DNA of 64,000 bases, from assembly GCF_030936135.1 (NCBI RefSeq), contig NC_082596.1, forward strand, positions 93,542,449 to 93,606,448, given 5' to 3'. Each line of letters begins with the position of its first letter. The first letter of the stretch is position 1. Under the pieces are notes generated by a model. That model had not been told where the DNA came from. It was given only the letters and a program-made list of their open reading frames with translations, and did no database searches. The translations under genes were made by a program, and so were the position numbers. Of this stretch, positions 34,301 through 49,300 are shown one piece after another. This stretch comes from Gavia stellata (lineage: Eukaryota; Chordata; Aves; Gaviiformes; Gaviidae).

Positions 34301-37300
34301 TCAAAAGGTTAGTTATAAAGTGACGTGAGTAATGAGTGAGATGTTCATAGCACCCAAAACTTTATTAATACAGCAATAAGAAAGGCCAGCTCTTAAACCT
34401 GTATAAATCAAACCAGCAAAGAGCATCTGGTTCAGGGAGGTTACGTTTTTTGACTGTTGTTTTGCTGCCGTCCAGAATGGCTTTATGAATACGTATAAAC
34501 CTGTAAATCTTGCAGTTGTTTAGTTGCCCCCTTTGATGCTAAGAAAAGGAAATAAATCAGATAGTCACACCATTTCTTAGCTACGGAGAACTAGCCTGTG
34601 TCTTCATGGCAGCCTGTGAAAGTGCTGCCAGACCCCTGTATTTAGCATGTCTCAAATATACACTGGAGGGAAAAGACAAGCTAAGAATGGCACGTTTCTA
34701 TTTGAAATTATTCTCAAGTGCATAAAAGTTGCCTTTTTAGAAACTAAATATGCAGCATGGTATGTTCAGAGGACAATTGAAATACTATTTAATGAACTGT
34801 ATACTTTTCTAATATACAAGGATTGATTCTCTGAAGTGTCACACGCCTCTTGCAAGTGCCGAGTAGCCAACAGGAGGTTGGGTAGTTTGCTGGGTCTGTC
34901 CCACTTTCCAGTCTGTATTTGAATAGAAAGTGGGAAAAGTATAACGTAGCATTCGTAGAAGCAAAAACTTTATGCATGGGGATCAGCAAATAGGTTCACG
35001 CCAGCCAAAACAAATACATACCATTTTGCTACATCTCCATTTTAGGGATTATGTTTTTCACCTTTTACTGGTTAACACATTTCTGAAGACAGAAGCGAAA
35101 ACCATTCTTTTTTATCTGTGTATTTGAAACCAATGTGTGGGTTGCTCCGAGTCCTTAAGTGAACAGCCTTTCTCAATGATTATTGCCCTGTAATGCCATG
35201 TATGTAACGTTCTCTTCCCACTGTAACGTTCTTGGAGTCAAAAGCATTGCATGAGCAAGCCCATCCGTAGTGTTCTAAAAAGGAGTAACATGTTTTTAGT
35301 TGTTCTTCAGTCTTCCATGTGGCCAGCTGAACATAAACATAATAGAAATTTTTGCATGAAAATTATGTTAAATTGGTGTATATATGTATGCATACACACA
35401 CATTATATACAAGTATACATATGTGGATATGCACACACTAATTCAAAATGGTTTTCTTACAAAATCTGTTTTTCATATCCGTACATATGATAGTATACCT
35501 GAGGGAATGGTTTGGCTGCTGATCGTTTTGTTTTGTTTTTTTGCCAACAGTCAACAGTGGAAGATGTAAGTACCTAAAGTAGATTGTGCAATGTGTTGTA
35601 TGTGTTTGCTAAGTGTTTTGTCTGTGCTTGTTAAATTTTATGAATATTTAGCATATTTTTTAGTATAAGGGAAAATGTATAGAATGTTGTTATAAAGCAG
35701 CTGTGAGGGAGTGGATTTTTTTTACCATGTTTCAGTTAGATGCATCTTGGCTTTGTATTTTTAAAGGGATGTTAGGAGGCACTCAGCTGCAGCTAACATT
35801 CAGCAACGCAAATTCAACCACAGTGAATTACGACTGAAGATGAAAGCTGGGCTCTGAGAGACTCTTTGTAGAATGTATTCTGCAATGCGAGTGTTTACAG
35901 AGATCTCAAACACTGCAGATTGATCCCCGCTCCCAGAACCTAGCCTGTGTTGAGTTCAGCTGCTTTGTTTTTCCCAGACTCTGCAAGGTGCTTTGCAAAG
36001 TTATTTCACAGGTGGTAACTCCCCTCTGAAGCAAGAAAGATCCACACTGCTGTTGGTGCAAGAGGCACTGTGGGAAATAACGAACTCTTTGTAGAATAGA
36101 AAGGTAAAAATAACGGTGGTTTTGAGTGTCTGTGATCCCGTGGTGTATTTCCAAATGTGTTTAGCTCTTGTTGCCTTGCAAATTCTCATTTGATTGGTTG
36201 CCTCCAGCTTAATTAAAGTTTCCTCTGAGTTTCAACAGATATAACGCTTTCTCCTTTCTCCCCTAAATGCTTTGTGTTGCTGCTGTATGTTGTCATGTAA
36301 TACTTCAGATGAGTATCTCCTCACAAATTGTGGCATGTTGGCAACATTTGTCAGTAGGGTATGGAAGCTGCCCTTGAATGGGTCTTCGAACAAACTGAAA
36401 ATGTATGAAATTTAAAGATAAAATCATAATGGAGCCAGACCATTGATTAATGTAAATCTACTTACAATTGCTGACGTAAATGGGAAAGTACTGATTTACA
36501 TCAGCTGAGAATGTGGCTGGTGAAATTAAAAGAAAATAAAGGGTTAGGGGGCTAGTGATGCTGGACTCTTAATGTAAGCACAAACTTTCACCCAAGACCA
36601 CATCGTCGTTAATATGTAACTCTTCAGTGCCAGAGGGGTCACGCTATTCCAGACACTGCAACACTGTGGTACCTCCTACAAACAAAACAGGAGCAGAACA
36701 CTGTATTCTTTAATTAAATCCTGGATCAGGTCTTCCGCTGGGGTGGTTTGGCATAACGCCATTATACTTCAAAGGAACTAGATTGGTTTACAGTGGCTGA
36801 GCACTTGGTCTTTTATTAATGTATACATATATATTCTGTATATTGAAATTATGTGGCTTGCTTTTCATAACCATAAATAGTTTAACATTGGTCAGACAGA
36901 AGTTGTTCTAAACCCTATGAGGAAGTAACTTGAAGACTGTGCCAAAAAAAAAAAAAATGAACAGGACAGTCAGGTTAATTAGAAGAATGGTGTATAGGTT
37001 GGGTTTTTTCAGTTTTTTTTTCTTTTCTTTTTTTCTTTAAATCACTGTCCAGTGTAGATCTAGCCAAACTGTTTTTAAAAAGGTGGCTTCAGAGCAGGCC
37101 AGGGTTCCTTGTGCTGAGTTTTTGTGCTGTTCTACTTGGAGAACTTCATATACTATGCTGTAGCCAGAACATACATTGGGCACCTGTAAGAGTTATCTCC
37201 TGTGCATTGTGGAATACTCTATTATAATATATTGTAGTTGCTTGCATGTCTGCATGCTTGCCAGCTTCAGAATCAAAGGTGCTCACCTGCAGCAGGCAAA

Positions 37301-40300
37301 AATTTGCACCCCTGTGCAGGCACTTTCCTCTGTTTAGTTTTTTTAAATTTTCTTATAATTTATATATTTATTTTCTCCTTTCCTCTCTCTCATGTGCAGC
37401 ATCAGAGTGTCCCTGCATCCTGGATGAATATAGAGAGTTTATCTTTCTTTTGCTCCCTGAAGCAGATCAGGTGTAAAACGTACCTTCAGGCAAAAAGCAG
37501 TCCCAAAGACGTTAGTTATCCCTCGTTTCCAGACAAACAACGACAGCCTAAACATCTGCCTAAGAGCACGTGGACCCCAAGAAAAGATGCAGTATGCTTG
37601 CCCCCGCTGTTCATGTCAGGTTTGCCAAAAGACTCTTCAGAGAGTTCTGTGCCACCGTGGTCCAGCGTCCGCTTAATTTAGTCTGGGCTACTCTGTTCCA
37701 AGCTCCCAGAAACTGAGGTCTGGTCTATGCACTGTGCTAAATACCTGTGGGTGTTTTAATAGTGTCATAGTCATCTTGGTGTTTCCGTGCACTGATTTTT
37801 GTGGTGTTACATTAGCAAATATAACAGTGCACTGACTTATTCTTTTCACCTTTTAATATAGGAGTTACGTTTGATTGAAACACGCTTAGCAAAACAATGC
37901 AAGCTTGTATTTTGTTCTGGTTTAGGCCATGTTTAGGTAGAAAAGACAAATATTAAGTCTCTGCCCAAGCCGGTCCCATCTTACAGACCCCTGCAGTTTC
38001 CTTGTTTAAGAACAGGGCTGACTTGTTAGGCCACGGAAGGCAGCTGGAAATACTAATGACTCTTTGAGAGAGTAACCCAAAAGACAGACTTGCAAGCTGA
38101 TGCCACAGTATCTATTATTGGCAGAAGTACAATCCTTCGAATAATAAATGAGCCCTTAACATCTGTCAAGTTGCTTGTTTTCTCAGGGGCCCGGTGTTTG
38201 GGCTGCATGCAATAACATGATGGCCTTCTGAGAAGCCTACATCAAAATTAATGGTTTCATCAGCTTGCAGGAACAACTAAGTAATTGGTTACACCTGGGA
38301 CTATCCCTTTATGCTTAGAGAATGCTTTCTAACTCGTTCCAGTAAAGTGTGGGTCATTGAAGCCTGGGTGTTGCAGACTGAATTGGAGAATGTAGTTTGA
38401 TGGATTGTTCGGAGTGTGTGAGAGCTTGCGCATAGGTATCAACAACATAAGTGAGTATCAGGAACGGATAAGGAACCAACTTTAAGAAAAAGCAATACAA
38501 GGCTTTACTAGTTATATATTGATCACTTTATAGGGGATTAGCCTGGCAACCTAGCAGCTAGGCAGGAAGGTGTAAGGGCAGCCTAAGTTAAGTCATTCCC
38601 ATTTTGGATGCAACCTGTGATTGAAGCCTAAATATTAGGACCTGATGCTGTGGAAGTAAATCAGTATTGCCTCAGCCTTCAGTAGCATACTCTTTAGAAA
38701 GTTCCCTTATTTCTTCTGTATTCTGAAGCTCTCTATTAGATTGCTTACATTGGGCAAATAACCCTTAATGGCAGCAATAGATATGTTTTCAGATGTTGCA
38801 GTTTAAGGTGTGTTTTCCTTTTCTTCCTAGAGACTCAGTACATTTTCATCTTGGATTTTGGTGACATAGAAGACCAGTTATGCTCTGAAAAATGTGCTTT
38901 AAATGTTTCTGCAAGAATGGCTGAGCTCCTAAATTATTTGGCAGTCTCCAAAAATTTCATTGCCTCCCCTAATGAGCTGTATGATAACAACCTCTTACTC
39001 TCTTTCCAAGCCTGTAGTAGTAGGTGTGAATCTTCCACCTGATTCAGAGTACACTAGAATTAACAGCAAGCCTGTGAGTTGCAATTACCTTAGGCGTTAA
39101 GGCAGAGCTTATGTACAATCTAGTAAAAAATCTCTCAGTGTATGAGGCCAAAACAAACATGTATCTATGAAATAGATCTTAAGGAGTAAATACACTGCTT
39201 AGTAAACTGCTTGCGTGACGGGACAGTCCCCAGCTGTTGCAGGAGCCTGTTTCCTAGCCTGGTCCACCAGCACTGCTGGCACAATGCAGCAATAACATCT
39301 TTCTTGCTGTCTGTCCTCTTGTAGAAGTCTCTGGCCAAAATACCCCTTTGCACTGAGCTTCAGCTTGTCACGCCCCTCCTGCTGCTGATTGCTTCTGTTT
39401 GGTCACTGTACTGTGCGAAGGCTCGTTCTGCCTTCCTCTGTCCATGACCAGCGTAGGCTTTCATGTCCTCTGAGTCTCTCCGAAAATGGAAGATTGGGAG
39501 GGCTACACTGCTCAAAGGGCCTTTGACAAAGGCGAGAAGTTGAAGTGAGTTGAATTCAGAATAGTAACGCTTCTTTTTTAGCAGACATTGAGAATAGATT
39601 TTGTTCAACAGATCTACCTGTTGCTGTCTCTCACTTGAAGTGATTGTACATCAAGGAATGCCAGTTTTGCTTTTGGTTTGTTGGCTGCTTTTTCCCTAAG
39701 AGAGCTATTTTAGCTCCAGAATTTATGTGCTTGGTGCAAAATTTGCTGTGTGAGGTCCTTTCAGTTATGTGGGAAGTCAGATTTGATTATTTTAATAACC
39801 ATTTTTAGCTAGTTTGAAATATCTAGTAGGCCTCTCTTGCTTTTTTCATTATATACAAGAGGAAGATCTGGAAAGCTGTCCTGTCAGTACTAAATGAATT
39901 TGTGTGAAAATCCATGCAAAGACTTAAAGCACTGGAGCCCAGAACATTTTCCATAAATGAAATAGAAGTATTGGTTAAGTTAGCACAGGGTGTGATAAAG
40001 CTGCAACACATCACATCATTAGACTTCTTTACATAGTGACTGGAACATTGCCAGCTTAAATAAACTTTGTCCGTCTATTTGAAAGCATATCTCTGTGCGT
40101 ACCGAATATTTAATCCTTTAAGCTTTTATAGTGTTTTTTAGAAATGTAGCCAACTTGTTAATGCATATACTGTGACTTTTGAATGTTTGTTTGGGTTTGA
40201 CACCTTATTGTGATTTGCTAATTACGGAAAATTTAAAAAAAAATCTTCCTAATGATTTTGGAGTTTGGTTTTACCTTTTTTTTTTTTTTAATTTGAAAGT

Positions 40301-43300
40301 GTGTTTACAAATGCAATAGGGAATCATAGCTAGGCATATTGTGTAACTTTCTGTTCAGTATAATGGCATTAATGTTGAGCCACCTGATCGATCTCAGTGC
40401 AGTGTCTGTTCAAAAGAGTACAGGGAATAATGCTGGGAATTAAGTAGCCTATGTTTTATTCTGAGAGGTAAAAATCTGCAGTTCACCTCACTTGTGAGTC
40501 ATTGCCCTAAAATGAGGATAATATTCAGCATCTTTATAAATCACTGATGGATTTGAATGTAAAGACCTGTAGAAGAGCAAGAGTACTTCTTACATAATAG
40601 CAGAGAGACCTAGAGTTGGCATTCATTGTTAAAGAGAGAAGATGGTTTAATTGCCTGGGCCATGGTTATGAGCAGTAGGGACTAAGAAAGCAAGAAGAGC
40701 ATTTGGGAGTGTTGCTTTCTGTCTCTAGGAACAATGGCTGAGAAGTCACCAAAGATGCCCATACAACTCTGACCTCTCAGTGGAAACGATACGTTGTGCC
40801 ATGCTGCACTGTGGTGTGGTATGCTATGCTATGGTTGTTATTCAACCTGTATATGAACCTGCAGCAGTAATTTTGTATGCTTTGTAGAAAGTGAAGCTGG
40901 AATGGAGTAAAATGCATGTTTTAAAACCAGGAACTTCTTTCTGCAGATACTCTGCCCCCTTTGCTGGTGGTGGTCAGGGCAAATTCTTTCCCAATGTGAA
41001 GACTGAGTAATTTCTAACTCTTTTTGTCCTTGCAGGTCAAGCCGGTTACTCATAGTAGAATCACTGTGTCAGCACGGTTTCGAAGACCACTCCTGGAGCC
41101 CTACACTATTTTGTAAGTGGAATTTTCAGTTAGTGAACTGTCATTTTGGGAGGGGCATGGTGTCTTCACTTCAGATGAGTTTTGCTTAAAATGCTCTTCC
41201 AAATTATTTTACTCTGCTTTTTTTTCAGCCTGATTGCTAATGGAGACCTTATTAGCCCTGTAGTGCGCCTCCTCATTCCCAGGAAAACACTGAATCACTG
41301 GGATCATGTCCTCGAAATGGTTACAGGAAAAGTTACCCTCAGAAGTGGAGCTGTTCACAGGTACTAGGAAGCTGAATATTTGCAAGATATGTTTGATATG
41401 TGTAGATATGTTTTTAAAACTCCATAAGTTGATATAGAATCACAGAATCATTTAGGTTGGAAAAGACCTTTAAGACCATCAAGTCCAACAGTTAACCTAA
41501 GACTGCTAAGTCCACCACTAAACCATGCCCCTAAGCACCACATCTTTGAAATACCTCCAGAGATAGTGACTCAACCACTTCCCTGGGCAGCCTGTTCCAA
41601 TGCTTGACAACCCTTTTGGTGAAGAAATTTTTCTTAATATCCAGTCTGAACCTCCCTGGTGCAACTTGAGGCTGCTTCCTCTTGTCCTATCACTCGTCAC
41701 TTGGGAGAAGAGACCAACACCCACCTCACCACAACCCCCTTTCAGGTAGTTGTAGAGAGCGATGAGGTCTCCCCTCAGCCTCCTCTTCTCCAGACTGAAC
41801 AACCCCAGCTCCCTCAGCCCCTTTTCATAAGACTTGTGTTCCGGACCCCTCACCAGCTTCGTCGCCCTTCTCTGGACATGCTCCAGCACCTCAATGTCCT
41901 TCTTGGAGTGAGGGGCCCAAAACTGAACACAGCATTCAAGGTGCGGCCTCACCAGCACCGAGTACAGGGGCACGATCCCCTCCCTGCTCCTGCTGGCCAC
42001 ACTGTTTCTGATACAGGCCAGGATGCTGTTGGCCTTCTTGGCCACCTGGGCACACTGCTGGCTCATCTTCAGCCGGCTGTCAACCAGCACCCCCAGGTCC
42101 TTTTCTGCAGGACAGCTTTCCAGCCACTCGCCCCCAAGCCTGTAGCGTTGCATGGGGTTGTTGTGACCCAAGTGTAGGACCCGGCCCTTGGCCTTGTTGA
42201 ACCTCATACAATTGGCCTGGGCCCATCGATCCAGCCTGTCCAGATCCCTCTGCAGAGCCTTCCTACCCTCCAGCAGATCAACACACCCGCCCAACTTGGT
42301 GTCATAATGGATCATTCCTGCTTCATAGGAAATTCCACTATAAGAAAATTAAAACACATCAAAAAACCACAAAATGGAAATACGTTGACTCCGAGTAACC
42401 GTCAGGTTTCATTTCAACTGCTATTTAAAAAGAGAAAAATCTCAGTTTGATTCAACTGTTATTTCTTGATTAAATATTTAGTCAGTAGGCAAGTAATAAT
42501 ACAATAATAATGCAGTGTATTTAGTATTAATAATTAAGTTACATGTCAGAATAAAATAAATGAGCATGGTAAAGTTGGGGAAAATGTTAGGAATGTGCAA
42601 TAATAGATGTGGTCCATGTTCCTTTTAATTTTGATAGTTCTTTAAATTCATTGGGGCAAACAATTTAAAGGAAAATATTACAGGTTCTTTGGTTTTTGAA
42701 GACCTGTGCCATGACTAGGATGTGCTTCATGCTCAGCCAGCTCAGCCTCCTAATAAGAACCACGGCTAGAGTTGTAGTTGGGAGTTTTCCAGTTCCAGTC
42801 TCTCAGCTGGTCGGAGTTGTGGTATCGCAGGAATAGGATGTGACCTCTTTGATAGGTCAGTTTCAGTCCCTTAAGGTTTTTACAATGTAAAATAAGCTCT
42901 CCAAAATAGGATTTGGTAGTTGTTGCAAGTTTTTGAGCAAAATGATGTAGGCAGTTTCCACGAGAAACGCTGCAGTGTAAGTGGCCTGCCAAGGTGTGTA
43001 CTGGGAAACGACCGACATTCCAGCGTTGCCCCACGCAGAGCACATTACAGAAATCCATTCCTCAGCTGGGAAAGGGCCTTTTGTGGAAAATCATTCTTCA
43101 CAGCTTATGCGATGTCTGAGGCTAAGCTTGCAAAATCTTTCTCAAATCAGTGAAGGTAAAATACTCTTTCAGTTCTTCTGATTGCTTTCCCAGAGCTGAT
43201 ACAGACGATAAAAGGTTAAGGTAATGCTATCTGTTGACTGTAAGCTCTCATCTAATTTTCCCTCTCAGCCTTGCATTTCTTTGCTCCTATTATCTGGCTT

Positions 43301-46300
43301 ATTTATCACTTTAACTGGCAGTAAAGTAAACCCACACATGTGTTGCAGCTTTCTGGATCTGATTCTCAGCTAGTGTAACTCAGAAGTGAGCAAAGTAACA
43401 GCTGTTTACAACATACCAATTCTTTCTGCTCTCAGGTTGTTTAGCAATTTAAAAACCTTTCGCATTTTATTCTCGTTACTTGGTGTCACTCCTTGGTGAA
43501 ACTGAATCATGTACATGAAAGTGTAAATCATTCTGTACATAGCTAGGATTGCTTTTGAGAAATTCCCTTCAGTGCTCAGTTTTAATCCTTTAAAAAATAA
43601 GATAATGTACATGACGTTTTGAATTATTCAATTTTTTTCTTTTTCTGGTTTTCTATTAACCCAGTTTTCATTTTCTTTTCCTTAAAATGCTAGGAATACA
43701 TATTAAATATGTTAGTAAAGTGATCGTTGTTCTTTAATAAGTTACGCATTAATTGCTAGGGTTTACTGAAACTGCGCTAGCATTAGGGGAGGTCCCGTAA
43801 GACCACTGATGCTGGGAAGATATAATTTCTCATTAAAGAAGGATAAGTGGAATTACGAGAACCTGCATTATGTATATGGCAGTTTTTCTTTTCTATGTTA
43901 TTAAAAGACACACAAAGCTGCCACGTCTTACGCAGTTTCACGTGTGGCTTTTAAAAAAAAAAAGAAATTGATCATCCTCCTGAGAATAGGGTTGGAAATA
44001 AGAAATATGGGAGAGGAAACAATGAGAAAGTAGCTTTTCTGCATGGGGATGGGGTACAGCAACCTGATGGGCAGGTACCTGGTACATGGACAACTGGGAA
44101 TTTGGGGATATTGGTCCCGCAAGTTGTGTCTTTGCTATCTCCTTTGTCAGCCTGTCTGCTTGCTTTGTTTTGGCTGCCACTTCTTGGCTTGGCTTCAGGA
44201 GGGAAAATGGAAGTCCCACAGGACAAGCCCTAGGTCATCCCCCAGTGACCAGAAGAAGTGACCACGAGGACATCTTTGTTGCATAATACTAGCCAGAGAG
44301 AACCCAGCTGGTCTTTGAATGGTTGTGGCCAGGTGGGTGGGTAGAAGGCTTCAGAAGGAAGTGTCAGAAAATTTGTGTGATGCTTGTTAAGTCAATAGCC
44401 ATTTATTTGTTTGAAGTTCCCTTTTTTTAAAATGCGTTTTTAATTTCACTTTCATCTTCAGTGACTGATTATGTTCGATTCAGTTGTTATTTCAGGGAGA
44501 AATACAACTAGAGACTGCCAGATATTTGTCCATAACATTTTTGGGAGTGCTATTAAGCAAACAACTTTTGAGAATTAAATATAATATTAAAACACAAGCA
44601 AAGTGGAAGATGGGGAACAAAAACCCACAGTCATGTTTGTGTGTACCCCTATATACGTACAGCACTGTACAATATATGAAACAGTTCTTATGCTACGAGA
44701 CGCTAATTTGCTGTGGTTTTCCCTGAGTTCCCCAAAGCAAAATGTAATCTAGCAAAACACAATGAGATTAATTCAGAAATAGGTTGCTTGCTGATTTTTA
44801 GATTGCTTGTTTTATTTTCATTGTGTGTGTGTAACTGATGTCGTCTGCATGATAGTGAAACGTAAATTGCTCTTTGAATTGCTGGCATGCCTGTGAAATG
44901 TTGGCACTAAAAATTAAATATGAGTAGTACAGAGGGGGTGCTTCAGAGTTAGCATAGCTCTTCGCAAGGAAGCAGCAATGTGATCAAGATTTTAAAAAGC
45001 TGCAATTTCACCTTTGATAACGTTCGGTCTTCGCACTTAGAAAACCAAGGTACTTCTATATGGCAGGAGGCACCTAGAAAATCAAGGTACTTCCATGAGG
45101 GCGATATAAGACAGACATGAACACAGTGGAGCAAGTGTGGCAAAGGGCCACAAAGACGAAGGGATGGAAGATACCTGTCCATGGGGAGGGCTGGGAGAGC
45201 TGGGACTCTGCAGCCTGGACAAGAGAAGGCTCAGAGGGATCTTGTTAATGTGTATAAATACCTGGTGGGAAGGGGTGAAGAAGTTGGAGCCAGACTTTTC
45301 TCAGTGGTGTTCAGTGACAGGAGAAGAGGCAACGGGCACAACCTGAAATACAGGAAATTCCACTTGAACAGAAGAAAAAACTAACGTTTTTACTGTAAGG
45401 GTCATCAAACACTGGAAGAGGTTGCCCGGAGAGGTTGCGGAGTCTCTGTCCTTGCAGTTATCCAGAACGCACCTGGACACAGCCCTGAGTAACCTACTCC
45501 GGTTGCTCTTGCTCTGCACAGGGCAGCTGGACTAGGTGGTCTCCAGAGATTGTGTCCAACCTCAGCTATTCTGTGATTCCTGGTTCTATAAGCTGCATCC
45601 TTTTTTTTCCTCTGTTTATTCAAGGTTGTACCACCGTGTGTATGAACTTAAGAAGCAGCTTTTTCTCTGTTAAACTGAAAATTTTTGCACTTTACAAGTG
45701 AGGGGTGTTCTCAAGGCAGGCACTTGATATTTGTCCTATAAGATTCATTGTATAGGTGTATATATAATTTTATATCTCCTTGCATTGTGTTGAAATTTAT
45801 GAATAACACAAATAGTGGCTCCTGTAGAAGGCTTCTAGAAAGGCAATTAAGATGGCCATTCAACATTCCTGCATTTAAGACTTAAATGCAAAACTGTTAA
45901 TGTTGACTTTTTAATTAGATATAATTTTTGTTGAGTTTTGGAATATGCTTCATAGGAAAGAGCTTATTTATTACTGAATGTTTCCTCCTTCCTGATGTGT
46001 TCTGACCATCCTTAAATAAAATCACAAACTCGACAATGAAGTAATTGGGATAGCAGAGAAATAATGTGTTACCCCCTCCAGTCTCTAATGCATTTCTTCC
46101 TTCTCTGTAAAGTATACAAACAGAAATTATTGTGGTAAAAACCTACCTGGTGTAATAGACATATTAATTATTGGTATTGTAGGTGATTAAGATACACAGC
46201 TTCTTGTTATAATGTATTATTGTATTTCCTGCTATTTCCAGCCTTACCCTGCCAGATACAGCCATGTTCCAACTTTCTGATCTATACAATATAACAATAT

Positions 46301-49300
46301 AAGTGCAATATTATTCACTTGGTCTGTGTGAGGTGGACAGGTCCTGGGTCTTTCCTTGTCTTTTGTTTTTTATGTAGTGACTGATCATTGTATGACATCC
46401 ACTGTACTTTATTGGGTTGCAAATCCAGAAATTCAACATGATTTAGTGAGTTTAGATTAACTTAGCTTTCAACATCCTTAATACACCTAACTGAATGTTA
46501 AGGTTTATTATATTAAGCATTTTCATATTTTTCAGACTTTACACTTTAGATGGAAAACTTGTTCAGAATGGGTCAGACTTGGAGAACGGGCAAATTTATG
46601 TTGCAGTGGGTAGAGAAAAGTTTAAGAAGTTGCCGTATGGGGATCTGCTGTTTAGCAAATCTACAACAAGAAGGCCACAGGGGTAAGTTCTATAGGTGTG
46701 TGATATACTTCTCATGTGCTTGGGTGTGTCAATTTGTTTACAAAGTACCACCAGTAGAGTGCAAAATCATCATTCCAAGAACAAGGGAGGGAGGGATGGA
46801 TGGGTTAGTACGGATGCAAACCTTTACTGACAACTTCTGAGAAAGTTGAGATAACAAAAATAAAAGGGAAAATGGAAGTTCAGAAGGCTGTTTCACCTCA
46901 TAAACATGCCATTGGTCATGTATCACAAAATGTCAGGCAAAAGGTTTTTTTTTACTTGGCTTAATTTATTTTTTTCCTGGGATATGAATGTGTGCAGCTG
47001 AATGAAATTAGGGGCAGCTACCCCCGTCTAGATCTGCTCTTGCTTGGTAATGTTTTGTGGAATATGTACTCCCTTAAGAATGCTTCCTGTTTGCGTTTAT
47101 TTTTTGTAGGCTAGAATTATCACATTGTAGAGTCCTAAACCGGGTCTCTGTAAGGAGAAACTTGGGCTTTTATTATCTTTGGAAAACATGAAAATTGGGA
47201 GCCATTTCATTGAAATAAATGGAAAGAAATAGAAATTTGTCCCACAAATTGGTGTAATTTAGAGAATTTGTCCCATATTTTGCATATAAACTGGAGTGTA
47301 ATTTATATATTTTATTTTTTTAGTGAGCAACTGTAGGCAATGTGACTAACTTGAAAGTATTTGGGAAACAGCATTTGCAACCAATGAATTTAAGTACCAT
47401 GAAAAGCTATGTTGATCCATTGATGGAAAAAGTTTTATTGAAATTGCTGGAACGTTTCATTACAATAGTTGTAAGGATCTTTCACGTAGTCATTCACTGA
47501 ATACTACTCTGCAAATTTTTGGTATATAAAGTATGCATTGTGGGGAAATATCATGCATTTGTTTGAATAAGTTAATGATTATGTGTTTAAATATAGCCTA
47601 GTGAACAGAAATGAGTGATTTTTAGTTAAAACATGCAATGAATAAAACAATTAACTCTGTTGCCATGGCCAACTTGGTGTTATCTGACTTGGTTATAGAT
47701 ACGTAATGTCTATGACAGTGACAGTATACACAGTTCTAAGATATGGTTTATTTCTGCAGTTCCAAAGCCTCTGTACTACCTCCGATTGTGGGATCTCGGA
47801 AGTCTAAAGGCAGTGTGAGTATCAAGTGCCATAATAAAGTTTGTTTCTAATTTTGCTTAATTCCGGCAGATGGAAAGTCCCTGTCCTTTGGGTTTTAATT
47901 AAATCTGAAGAGAAAAAATCCACAGCCACCTGGTGGTATGCTTATTAAAGCTTGATGAATCTGTAGCTATTTGCAGTGTCAATTAGACAAAAGAAATCTG
48001 AGAAAATATTATTGCAATAATAGCTGCTTTATTTTTTATAAAACCTTCCATAGCAAAGATCAGCTGCTGCCTTGAGGTCTTTCTCATAAACCTTGTCAGC
48101 TATCTTTATTTATTTGTTAAATTACTTATTGAAATTATGCACCTAAAGGAAAAACACAGAACCTTTTACAAAACGTCTTGCAGAAAATGGTGTTTCTGCA
48201 TGCTGAGTCTGAATAAGGCCCTAAAACAGTTTCCTATCATCTGATGTGTTTTGCCCTAGCTAACCATTAAATACAGAGCTTGAGCCACCGCCGCTTTGTA
48301 TCCTGTATAGCTGTTTATATGTGTACAAAATTAGTCCACTGTGGATTTAATACAGTGCCAAATCAGAATATAAGTATCTGTTTGCACTGATTCTGTACAA
48401 GCGCAGTTTACTGTACAAGTACAAGGCAGCGGAGAGTCGAACTCACAGTCTGTCACTAAAATTGTGGTAGTTCATCATGTCCACTCACTGTTTACAAAAC
48501 AAAAAGGCCTGGAGCTACTAAACAAAATAAGCAATAAAATATACAAGTCTCTCTTTCATTCTGTTGAAATTCAGTAGAAGATAAAACCTCAGTAAAGAAC
48601 ATACTTTCAAGTGGTGTTTGTTTTTAAAATGTGAGCTTTGCAATTCTAGCATTCGTAAAAATAACTCATGAACAGTTTTAACGTCCTGCCTCTTCTGCTA
48701 TTACCTAACAGCCTATACAGAAAATTATTTGATATTCACTTTTATTTCATTGGGATTGTAACACACACTGATAACAAGTGTCAAAATTTAAGGAGGCAGG
48801 AATGGAATGTATACTACTGCTCTTAAAATATCTAATGCAACACTTGAACTGGTATAAATCATGCAATTGTTTGCTTCAATTATTTGATATCTACCCTTTT
48901 TTACTATTATTGCTTGGGAGTAACAGTCTCCAGCTTGAATTAGAAGAGGCTGAAATATTGCTGTGCCCTCATTTCTCTTTAAAGAGAAGGGATAAGTGGT
49001 AGATATGATGGTATTGGGAGATAAATGGTAGATTAGATGGTAGAAGCTAGATGGTATTTAAGTAAGATATTTTAAACAGAACTGATTTCTACTGATTATG
49101 TGAAAACTAGAAGAATCACATAAAAATATAATAAAGTATGCAGGATTTTTTTAAAGAGATACGGGATTTTGTTCAGAACTTATTTTTCGGAAAGATTTTA
49201 ATTTTATATAGTATTACCTTTTAACTTTAGCAGTGAGGTGAAAAGACTTATCCGTGACCATTGGAGGATGAAAGGCCTTTCTGGTGGGCAGGTTCTAAAA

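Larger units (their letters stand above)
21119..41035 (+). other. DCDC2 intron 2 (19.9 kb)
   Basis: The longest intron in the window. It contains the purine/pyrimidine minisatellite (24171-24717), a G/A homopolymer run near 25777-25802, a recursive-type splice site (27712|27713), a nested CR1 pair (29101-30298), a 219-codon frame (32774-33433) and a possible 15-nt microexon (35551-35565). The remainder appears single-copy. Confidence 0.85.

Noticed and set aside
37400..37470. 71-bp exon-like segment (CTCATGTGCAG ... GATCAG|GTGTAA) encoding [13 protein letters not shown]
   Set aside because: Good acceptor but weak donor. Length would shift frame between exons 2 and 3. No homology recognised.
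41518..42315. 265-codon minus-strand frame as a host gene
   Set aside because: CR1 ORF2 fragment with a frameshift near its end.
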